Below are positions 14,158-19,953 of a stretch of DNA of 19,953 bases, in pieces. The position numbers were made by a program, and so were the translations under genes. Position 1 is the stretch's first letter, and every line of letters starts with the position of its first letter. The stretch spans positions 1 to 19,953 of the forward strand of contig JAITTD010000107.1 of the NCBI GenBank assembly GCA_031287245.1. Direction: 5' to 3'. This stretch comes from Bacteroidales bacterium. Its GTDB lineage: Bacteria > Bacteroidota > Bacteroidia > Bacteroidales > UBA4181. Under the pieces are notes generated by a model that was not told the origin of the DNA, ran no database searches, and was given only the letters and a program-made list of their open reading frames with translations.

Positions 14158-15330
14158 ATGAACACAAATCAGGTCAATCGTAGGAATTTCCTCAAACTGT
14201 CCACCGCAGCAGGCGCAGCATTGGTCGTCCCTGCCGGAATGCAGGCAGCAGTAAACAGCAATAGCGAGCCCAAATTCGAGGAACGCATCTTGGGACGCAC
14301 AGGTATCAAAGTGCCCATCTTGAGCATGGGAGTGATGAGAGCCGACAATCCAGCCGTGGTCAACGCGGCATTTAAGTCGGGCATTTACTTCTTCGATACC
14401 GCTCATGTTTACCAAAACGGGAAAAATGAAGAAATGCTGGGAACATTTTTCAAGGGAAAAGCCCGCAATTCTTTCGTGTTGGCTACCAAAGTGAAAACCC
14501 CTGCCGATGAAGCAGATGCGGGCGCCAAATTTCTCGAAAAATTTGAAATCAGCATGAAGCGCTTGAAACTGAAATACGTAGAAATTCTCTATTATCACGC
14601 CATTGACAACGTTGACCACGTCAACGCCCCTGCCATTGTTGAGGCGATGGTAAAATTGAAGAAAGCCGGCAGAATCAAAAACATCGGCGTTTCTACCCAC
14701 AGCAACGAGCCGAATGTCATCAATGCCGCCATTGACAACGGCAACTACGATGTAGTGCTCACATCCTATAATTTCACGCAAACGCATCACGACGAGTTGG
14801 ACGCTGCTATTGACCGCGCTGCTAAGGCGGGTTTGGGCGTCGTGGCAATGAAAACGATGGCAGGAGGCTTTCTCGACAAGGAAAGAACCCAAAAAGTAGA
14901 TGCCAAAGCCGCGCTGAAATGGGCTTGGAAGAATCCAAACATCCACACTGCTATCCCCGGCTTCGTTTCGTTCGACGAGTTGGAACTGTGTGTCGATGCA
15001 GCCCTCAATCCGGAGATGACGGACGCCGAAAAGCAGTTTATCGCCGAGATATCGTGCAAACACGGGCTGTATTGCCAGGGTTGCAAGAGTTGTATCGCCC
15101 AGTGTCCTGAGAAATTGCCTATTCCCGATATGATGCGGGCGTATATGTACAATTATGGCTACAAAAGCCCGATGCTGGCAAAGGACACCATCCTTGCGCT
15201 CAATTTGCCCGCCAATCCTTGCAAAAACTGTACATCCTGCAACATAAAGTGCACCAACAGTTTCCAAATAGCCGCAAAAATAAGCGATATCACCCGCTTA
15301 CGGACTGTTCCCAACGAATTTTTGGTATAA
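14158..15330 (+). CDS. Tat-exported aldo/keto reductase with 2[4Fe-4S] ferredoxin module
   Basis: A 390-residue protein. The N-terminus has a twin-arginine signal (VNRRNFLKLS, Arg8-Arg9, then an Ala-rich hydrophobic segment to about residue 30), so it should be folded with its cofactor before export. Residues about 40-290 are an aldo/keto reductase barrel with the full catalytic tetrad: Asp80 and Tyr85 in FFDTAHVYQ, Lys111 in LATKV, His147 in YYHAID. The C-terminus has two CxxCxxCxxxC motifs: Cys306-309-312-316 (followed by Pro) and Cys355-358-361-365, plus an extra Cys300. These should bind two [4Fe-4S] clusters, suggesting electron exchange with a redox partner rather than simple NADPH use. 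The substrate is unknown. The next gene starts 3 bp after its stop. Confidence 0.9.
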   Translation: MNTNQVNRRNFLKLSTAAGAALVVPAGMQAAVNSNSEPKFEERILGRTGIKVPILSMGVMRADNPAVVNAAFKSGIYFFDTAHVYQNGKNEEMLGTFFKGKARNSFVLATKVKTPADEADAGAKFLEKFEISMKRLKLKYVEILYYHAIDNVDHVNAPAIVEAMVKLKKAGRIKNIGVSTHSNEPNVINAAIDNGNYDVVLTSYNFTQTHHDELDAAIDRAAKAGLGVVAMKTMAGGFLDKERTQKVDAKAALKWAWKNPNIHTAIPGFVSFDELELCVDAALNPEMTDAEKQFIAEISCKHGLYCQGCKSCIAQCPEKLPIPDMMRAYMYNYGYKSPMLAKDTILALNLPANPCKNCTSCNIKCTNSFQIAAKISDITRLRTVPNEFLV

Positions 15331-15333
15331 ACG

Positions 15334-16200
15334 ATGAAAAAACAGAGTTGGTTATGGATTGCCCTGCTATGGGTACAGAGCATTGCCGCACAAAGCCCGC
15401 AGGAATTGAAATCCAAATTGCCTGCCGTCAAAGGATGGGCGTTGAGTGCCGAAGTGGAAACTTTTGACGCAAATTCCTTGTTTGAGCGCATCAATGGCGC
15501 CGCTCCAGGTTATATTCTGTTTGATTTCAAGGAATTGAACGTCTTTGTGTATCAAAAAACCAAGAGTGAGGACTACATCACCGTGCAAGTCTATCGACAC
15601 GGCTCCGACATCAACGCTTTCGGCATATACGCTTCCGAACGCCCAACGGAAACCGCCTTTACCAAAATCGGCGCTGAAGGTTACCAGGAAGGGGCTATGC
15701 TAAACTTTTTGGTAGATAAACTATATGTGAAGATAGAAAGCCCATCGTCCGATGCCGTCACAGTCAAGGCAATCACGAAAATTGCACAGGATTTTGCAGC
15801 AAAAATCAATCCGAAAGCCGCTTTGCCTGTCAAATTGCTGGTTTTTCCTGCTGAAAATAAGATAGCACACAGCGAACAGTATATTGCACAAAGTTTTCTT
15901 GGACACGAGTTTCTGAACAACGCTTTTACAGCGGACTATAAGTTGGGAGACAACCAATATCAGTTGTTCGTAATGGATGCAGGCACTACTGCCACAGCCA
16001 AAGCGATGCTGGAAAAATATTTCGGCTTCACTAAGCAGACCGACGCGCTGAAAGAGGGGCAACTCATCATTCAAGACAAGTACAACGGCGACATTGCCTG
16101 CCGGTGGAAAGGCCAGCACATCTGGGGCGTCCTGAATGACAACGGAGTACCGGTAGCCATTGACCATGTTTTGGATGCCATAGAAAAAAAATTGCATTAA
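15334..16200 (+). CDS. Secreted DUF6599-like protein
   Basis: A 288-residue exported protein. Residues 1-19 are a signal peptide (MKKQSWLWIALLWVQSIAA, cleaved before Gln20). The mature part contains an INGAAPGYILFDFKELNVFVYQK segment followed by YITVQVYRHGSDINAFGIYASERP, which I associate with the DUF6599 family; the assignment is from memory. No catalytic motif or metal site is evident, and the only cysteine is in DIACRWKG. The ATG is 3 bp after the aldo/keto reductase stop, so the two are almost certainly co-translated and may act together in the periplasm. Function is unknown. A/T-rich repeats follow its stop. Confidence 0.75.
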   Translation: MKKQSWLWIALLWVQSIAAQSPQELKSKLPAVKGWALSAEVETFDANSLFERINGAAPGYILFDFKELNVFVYQKTKSEDYITVQVYRHGSDINAFGIYASERPTETAFTKIGAEGYQEGAMLNFLVDKLYVKIESPSSDAVTVKAITKIAQDFAAKINPKAALPVKLLVFPAENKIAHSEQYIAQSFLGHEFLNNAFTADYKLGDNQYQLFVMDAGTTATAKAMLEKYFGFTKQTDALKEGQLIIQDKYNGDIACRWKGQHIWGVLNDNGVPVAIDHVLDAIEKKLH

Positions 16201-16231
16201 TTTTTTCAAAAAAATTGTTTTTTCAAAAAAA
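16201..16231. repeat. Two copies of TTTTTTCAAAAAAA, 17-bp period
   Basis: The self-complementary 14-mer TTTTTTCAAAAAAA occurs at 16201-16214 and 16218-16231, directly after the DUF6599-like stop. It might form weak A/T hairpins; it has no G/C stem and is a poor terminator. Confidence 0.6.
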
Positions 16232-16245
16232 GAATACTTACTTTG
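16215..16245 (+). promoter_or_regulatory. Possible promoter upstream of greA
   Basis: TTG at 16215-16217 and TACTTTG at 16239-16245 are 21 bp apart. The -7 box is one base shorter than TAnnTTTG, so this is a tentative call. If used, the greA leader would be about 185 nt and would include the hairpin at 16381-16408. Confidence 0.3.
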
Positions 16246-16380
16246 TACTCAAATTGCTACTTATCGCTATTATGTCGCATAGTGCGAAAAGCAAAAAAGG
16301 TGGAGGATTTTTTATTGTATATATGGATAACTGTTTTTCAAAAACAAGAGTATAGAACAATGTTTGGTGTCACGAAAGAA

Positions 16381-16408
16381 AGAATTTCGACGACCGAGAT
16401 TCTTTTTT
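16381..16408 (+). terminator. Terminator-like hairpin in the greA leader
   Basis: AGAATTTCG (16381-16389) pairs with CGAGATTCT (16395-16403) over 9 bp with one T-G pair and a 5-nt loop, and the last T continues into a run of six T ending at 16408. It sits 30 nt before the greA ATG. An alternative stem, CGAAA (16373-16377) with TTTCG (16385-16389), would disrupt it. Confidence 0.6.
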
Positions 16409-16438
16409 ATTATATAATGGATTATAAACGAGGGAGTA

Positions 16439-16912
16439 ATGGATAAAGTTTCTTATGTAACGGAAGAAGGGCTCATTAAAATGAAGAAAGAGCTTGAACG
16501 TATGATTACGATTGACCGCCCTGCCATATCAAGGCAAATTGCGGAAGCACGCGACAAGGGCGACCTGTCGGAAAACGCCGAATATGATGCTGCCAAAGAT
16601 GCGCAGGGTATGCTCGAAGCGCGTATTCACAAATTGGAGGAGGTGATACGCAACAGTCGTGTGCTGGATGAATCGCGTGTGGATACTTCCAGCGTGCAGA
16701 TTCTCAACAAGGTAAAGTTGAAAAACCTGAAAACCAACGGAACAGTGGAATATGTACTGGTTTCCGAATCGGAAGCCAATCTGAAAGAGGGAAAAATAGC
16801 CATCACTACGCCCATTGGTAAGGGATTACTGGGCAAAAAGGTGGGAGATACGGTTGAAATATTAGTTCCGGCTGGCAAACTGCAATTCACAGTGTTGGAA
16901 ATATCACGATAA
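16439..16912 (+). CDS. greA: Transcription elongation factor GreA
   Basis: Rescues backtracked RNA polymerase by stimulating cleavage of the extruded RNA 3' end. The 157 residues form an N-terminal antiparallel coiled coil (1 to about 75) with the catalytic tip motif GDLSENAEY, containing the two acidic residues Asp42 and Glu45. A C-terminal FKBP-like domain follows (about 80-157), including ITTPIGKGLLGKKVGDTVEILVPAG. The start MDKVSYVTEEGLIKMKKELE is the family start. It is the first gene of greA-HIT-recQ and is preceded by a terminator-like hairpin. Confidence 0.97.
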   Translation: MDKVSYVTEEGLIKMKKELERMITIDRPAISRQIAEARDKGDLSENAEYDAAKDAQGMLEARIHKLEEVIRNSRVLDESRVDTSSVQILNKVKLKNLKTNGTVEYVLVSESEANLKEGKIAITTPIGKGLLGKKVGDTVEILVPAGKLQFTVLEISR

Positions 16913-16929
16913 CAGGGAATAGAATCATT

Positions 16930-17322
16930 ATGGCAAGTATTTTTTCAAAAATCATAGCAGGCGAAATTCCATCGTACAAAGTGGCGGAAGACGAGCATCA
17001 TTTCGCCTTTTTGGACATCAACCCCATTGCGAAAGGGCACGTATTGGTAGTTCCGAAACACGAAACCGACTATCTGTTTGATTTGGACGATGCTTTGTTG
17101 AGCAGCCTGACCGTTTTTTCCAAACGGGTAGCCAAAGCCATCGAAAAATCCGTTCCCTGCCAACGGATTGGCGTGGCAGTGGTGGGTTTGGAAGTTCCGC
17201 ACGCTCATATCCACCTGATTCCCATCAACGGCGTGTATGATGTTGATTTCAACCGTCCGAAGCTGGCATTGCCTGCCGAAGAAATGCAGGAAATAGCCGC
17301 TACAATAGCAGAAAATTTGTGA
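16930..17322 (+). CDS. HIT-family (histidine triad) nucleotide-binding protein
   Basis: A 130-residue cytoplasmic nucleotide hydrolase or transferase of the HIT superfamily, HINT-like (purine nucleoside phosphoramidates as typical substrates). It begins ASIFSKIIAGEIPSYKV, with FLDINPIAKGHVLVVPK, and carries the histidine triad HAHIHLIP with His91, His93 (nucleophile) and His95. Length matches the bacterial HIT family. It starts 17 bp after greA and ends 7 bp before recQ. The specific substrate is not determined. Confidence 0.93.
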   Translation: MASIFSKIIAGEIPSYKVAEDEHHFAFLDINPIAKGHVLVVPKHETDYLFDLDDALLSSLTVFSKRVAKAIEKSVPCQRIGVAVVGLEVPHAHIHLIPINGVYDVDFNRPKLALPAEEMQEIAATIAENL

Positions 17323-17329
17323 TACGACC

Positions 17330-19540
17330 ATGATAGATGAAAAACAGCATGTATTAAAAGACTATTTCGGACACAGCACATTTAGGGACAACCAAGCTGA
17401 AATTGTGGATGCTATTTTAGCGCGCCAGGATTGCCTCGCGGTGATGCCCACCGGCGCCGGAAAATCTATTTGTTTTCAGTTGCCTGCGCTTCTGTTTCCG
17501 GGCACTACGCTGGTCATTTCGCCGCTGATTTCACTTATGCGCGACCAAATCAGCGCACTCCGCCAAAGTGGTATCAAGGCGGCGTTTGTGAATAGTTCGC
17601 AAGATCTTTCGGAACAACGGGCTATTTTGGAACAGGCGCGAAACCATCAATATAAACTGCTTTATGTGGCGCCTGAGCGATTGGATGCAGCCGATTTTTC
17701 AGACTACGCGCAAAACGCCGACATCTCAATGGTGACGATTGACGAGGCACACTGTATCTCGCAGTGGGGACAGGATTTTCGCCCAAGTTATTCCAAAATC
17801 CCCGCTTTTATCGGCAAACTGAAAACCCGTCCGGTCGTTTCGGCATTCACTGCAACCGCTTCGCCACGTGTTCGCGAAGACATTTTGCTTTCTTTGCAAC
17901 TGAACAACCCCAAAACAGTGGTAGCCAGTTTCGACCGGAAAAATCTCTTTTTTGAGGTCAAAACACCAAAGAACAAAAACGAAACCCTGTTTGAAATATT
18001 GGATAGACATGTCAACGAATTTGGCATTATTTATTGTTCCACTCGAAAAGCCGTTGAAGAACTGGCTGCTACCTTAAAGGAATGTGGCATGAAAGCCGCT
18101 CCTTATCATGCAGGACTTCCACAGGATGAACGCACTCAAAATCAGGAAGATTTTCTCTTCGATCGCATCAACACGATTGTTGCGACCAACGCTTTCGGTA
18201 TGGGCATTGACAAATCGAATGTGAGTTATGTGATTCATTACAATATGCCCAAAGATGTTGAGAGTTACTACCAGGAAGCCGGCAGAGCGGGGCGCGACGG
18301 GAACCGAGCCGAGTGTACACTCCTGTTTTCAGGACATGATATCGTCACAAACCTTTGGCTGATTGAGCACGGCGAGGACAAAGAGCCGATTGACGGAGCG
18401 CTCAAAGCGGTGCTAATCGCAAAAGCCAAAGAGCGCCTGCGTGCAATGGAAATGTATTGCAAAACGAACTTGTGCCTGAGGGCAACCCTGTTGAATTATT
18501 TTGGCGAAAAACGAAGCAAACATGAAAATTGCGGAGAATGTAGTAATTGCAACGACGCGAGCGAAATGGTGGACATCACAATACTGTCGCAAAAAATTCT
18601 TTCATGCATTGTTAGAACGGGCGAACGTGTGGGGCGTGGACTGATTATCGATACTTTGCGCGGCAGCAAAAGCGAAAAAGTATTGAGGCAAAATTTTCAT
18701 ACCCTTTCCACCTACAATATCTGCACTGAAAGTGAACACGAGATTGCGGAAGTGTTTAATTTTCTGATAGAAAATGACTATGCGTACATCACTGACGACA
18801 AATATCCGATTTGCAAGTTGACACCCAAATCGGCAGAAATTTTGAAGACTCGAGAACGGGTGATGATGAAGCGCAATTTGATGGCACAGCGAGAACGCAT
18901 AGAAAAAGCGAAATCCAGAACAGATAGAAGAGAAGACGCAACCGCAGTGTATTACAATATCAATGAGCAACTTTTCAATCAGTTGAGAACTTTGAGACGA
19001 GAAATTGCCGACAGTCAGGCTGTGCCTTCATTTGTGATATTTCCCGATGCCTCGTTGGTAGATATGTGCCGTATTCTACCCAGAACGGCAGCCGAATTTG
19101 TGAATGTTTCCGGAGTGGGCGCACATAAACAACAGCTTTATGCAGAATCTTTTACAAAAGTAATCAATGATTTTTTGGCAGATAACAAGGTGGAAAAAGC
19201 GACGGAACAATCCGTCATTTCTACTCCAAAATTATCGTATGACAGCAACGATCCTGTCCCTATCAGCGTTGTAGCCGACCGAATCAATGTTGACCGCATA
19301 TCCCGCAATTTGCAACCGATTAAGGCAAAAGATCTGAATGATTTTCTGGTAGAACAAGGACTGCTTGCCAACATTGTGGACGAAAAGGGCAAAAATACGC
19401 GAACCGTCACCGAATTGGGCAAAGAAAAGGGCATCGGAGCCATAGAAAGAATTTCGGCAGATGGCAGAACTTACCAAGCATTATACTATAATGCTGATAT
19501 ACAGCAATATATTATTAGCATCTATCATAAAATAGATTGA
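17330..19540 (+). CDS. recQ: ATP-dependent DNA helicase RecQ with C-terminal extension
   Basis: A 736-residue superfamily 2 3'-5' helicase used in recombination and fork repair. Walker A is PTGAGKS (40-46), DEAH is at 138-141, the aromatic-rich loop is SQWGQDFRPSY (144-154), and motif VI contains QEAGRAGRDG (315-324). The zinc-binding Cys382, Cys401, Cys404 and Cys407 are present, followed by an RQC winged helix (about 415-500) and an HRDC domain (about 547-615, LFNQLRTLRREIA to SGVGAHK). Residues about 640-736 form an extra domain that looks like a compact winged-helix module (SVVADRINVDRISRNLQPIKAKDLNDFLVEQGLL...). The loop has Gln148 where E. coli RecQ has His156. It is the third gene of greA-HIT-recQ. 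Confidence 0.95.
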   Translation: MIDEKQHVLKDYFGHSTFRDNQAEIVDAILARQDCLAVMPTGAGKSICFQLPALLFPGTTLVISPLISLMRDQISALRQSGIKAAFVNSSQDLSEQRAILEQARNHQYKLLYVAPERLDAADFSDYAQNADISMVTIDEAHCISQWGQDFRPSYSKIPAFIGKLKTRPVVSAFTATASPRVREDILLSLQLNNPKTVVASFDRKNLFFEVKTPKNKNETLFEILDRHVNEFGIIYCSTRKAVEELAATLKECGMKAAPYHAGLPQDERTQNQEDFLFDRINTIVATNAFGMGIDKSNVSYVIHYNMPKDVESYYQEAGRAGRDGNRAECTLLFSGHDIVTNLWLIEHGEDKEPIDGALKAVLIAKAKERLRAMEMYCKTNLCLRATLLNYFGEKRSKHENCGECSNCNDASEMVDITILSQKILSCIVRTGERVGRGLIIDTLRGSKSEKVLRQNFHTLSTYNICTESEHEIAEVFNFLIENDYAYITDDKYPICKLTPKSAEILKTRERVMMKRNLMAQRERIEKAKSRTDRREDATAVYYNINEQLFNQLRTLRREIADSQAVPSFVIFPDASLVDMCRILPRTAAEFVNVSGVGAHKQQLYAESFTKVINDFLADNKVEKATEQSVISTPKLSYDSNDPVPISVVADRINVDRISRNLQPIKAKDLNDFLVEQGLLANIVDEKGKNTRTVTELGKEKGIGAIERISADGRTYQALYYNADIQQYIISIYHKID

Positions 19541-19558
19541 ATTATTTTGAAATCGCGC

Positions 19559-19588
19559 TTGGAAACCAGAAATTTTCATGTATCTTTG
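19559..19588 (+). promoter_or_regulatory. Promoter of the tolC-like gene
   Basis: TTG at 19559-19561 and TATCTTTG at 19581-19588 are 19 bp apart. Transcription should begin near 19595, leaving a leader of nearly 200 nt before the ATG at 19791. Confidence 0.6.
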
Positions 19589-19596
19589 TGCTTGAT

Positions 19597-19674
19597 ATGG
19601 AGCATATAGTTCCACGTTTTAAATGCAAGACAATCAGTCTTTTACATCATTTTTTGGTGTACATCATATTGTAA
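19597..19674 (+). other. Short leader ORF (25 codons) in the tolC leader
   Basis: ATG at 19597, TAA at 19672-19674. The peptide starts MEHIVPRFKCKTISLLHHFL and ends VYIIL. It begins almost at the predicted transcription start and lies immediately before a strong hairpin at 19685-19718. No family is recognised and there is no independent proof of translation, so it is listed as a candidate leader peptide only. Confidence 0.25.
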
Positions 19675-19684
19675 CCATACGTCC

Positions 19685-19718
19685 CCATTCTCGTTTCAGC
19701 CATTGGGCAGGAGAATGG
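19685..19718 (+). other. Stem-loop in the tolC leader (8-bp perfect stem)
   Basis: CCATTCTC (19685-19692) is the exact reverse complement of GAGAATGG (19711-19718), with an 18-nt loop. No T-tract follows, so it is not a classical terminator. It lies between the short leader ORF and the tolC-like start. I do not recognise a known riboswitch in it. Confidence 0.5.
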
Positions 19719-19790
19719 AGAATCCCTTGAATCCGCAGTTGTCATTGTGGACTTAAGCTAATTTTCATTTTTTCTTTTTAATATTATTGT

Positions 19791-19953
19791 ATGAACAAGT
19801 TAAATGTGTTCATCATGTCGCTTTGTTGTGCGGCATTATGTTCGATGGGCGTGTATGCCCAAGAAACGGTTCGGCAAGTCATTTCGATTGATGAAATGTT
19901 TGCGCTTGCCGACCAAAACAGTAAATCCTTGCGTCCTTATACTACCAGTATCA
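19791..19953 (+). CDS. TolC-family outer membrane efflux protein, N-terminal fragment
   Basis: The first 54 codons of a gene that continues past the right edge. Residues 1-24 form a signal peptide (MNKLNVFIMSLCCAALCSMG, then VYAQ), and the mature start includes VISIDEMFALADQNSKSLR. ISxDEMFxLADxNSKSLR is the usual opening of the first TolC helix in Bacteroidota, where the following genes are commonly a periplasmic adaptor and an RND or ABC transporter. The partner genes lie outside the window. Whether this channel also serves the MacAB-like exporter at 6690-10313 is unknown. Confidence 0.75.
   Translation, partial: MNKLNVFIMSLCCAALCSMGVYAQETVRQVISIDEMFALADQNSKSLRPYTTSI

Noticed and set aside
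14143..15267. A 374-codon open frame on the minus strand opposite the aldo/keto reductase
   Set aside because: Antisense to a gene with intact catalytic and cluster motifs; the product shows no family features. Treated as a mirror frame.
16243..16446. A 67-codon plus-strand frame before greA
   Set aside because: It overlaps the greA start and the terminator-like hairpin, has no recognised domain, and starts at the putative promoter; more likely leader RNA than a gene.
19675..19790. A possible tRNA or known riboswitch in the tolC leader
   Set aside because: The TTGAATCC near 19728 is not in a T-arm context, no acceptor stem or anticodon arm forms, and no cobalamin, TPP, SAM or fluoride riboswitch signature is present.
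1..19953. CRISPR array, insertion sequence, prophage or defence system
   Set aside because: No regularly spaced repeats, transposase or integrase motifs, or phage or defence genes appear; gene content is housekeeping and base composition looks even.

Overview
The window reads as a chromosomal, mostly housekeeping segment from a member of the Bacteroidota, probably Bacteroidales. Three things point there. Most transcription units are preceded by the Bacteroides-type -7 box TAnnTTTG, usually without a purine-rich Shine-Dalgarno. The alpha ribosomal operon encodes a cysteine-poor L36, a cysteine-free S4 start and L17 with a long acidic tail. Several proteins are of types I know mainly from this phylum: a PepSY-like lipoprotein, a TonB-like C-terminal domain ending in QGSITYSFVAQ, DUF1080 and DUF6599-like proteins.

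Region 1-9448 is almost entirely minus strand. Read in the direction of transcription it holds: a MacA-like adaptor and MacB-type permease (9448-6690); a ribosomal/RNA polymerase operon rpmJ-rpsM-rpsK-rpsD-rpoA-rplQ (6397-3144) closed by a hairpin terminator; a four-gene unit of retropepsin-like protease, TonB-like protein, BadF-type kinase and RuvX (3048-577); and a PepSY-like lipoprotein with its own promoter (491-45). The extreme left edge is a perfect 12-bp-stem palindrome of REP type.

At 9449-9611 promoters diverge. To the right lies the ATPase that probably completes the MacAB-like exporter; it converges with mutS (12948-10324). After a hairpin-rich intergenic region of about 317 bp come plus-strand genes: a secreted DUF1080 protein, a Tat-exported aldo/keto reductase with two ferredoxin-type [4Fe-4S] motifs coupled to a DUF6599-like secreted protein, then greA-HIT-recQ as one unit, and finally the first 54 codons of a TolC-family outer membrane protein that runs off the right edge.

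I did not find a clearly novel multi-gene system, CRISPR array, insertion sequence, tRNA or rRNA. The observations most worth checking are: ruvX can only be full length if it starts at a non-AUG codon; rpoA carries a 32-residue tail encoded by block-wise 9-bp repeats; an intrinsic terminator-like hairpin lies about 30 nt before greA with an alternative pairing (a possible attenuator or small RNA); the tolC leader contains a 25-codon ORF followed by a strong hairpin; and two different families of palindromic repeat are present. All family assignments come from reading motifs, with no database search.
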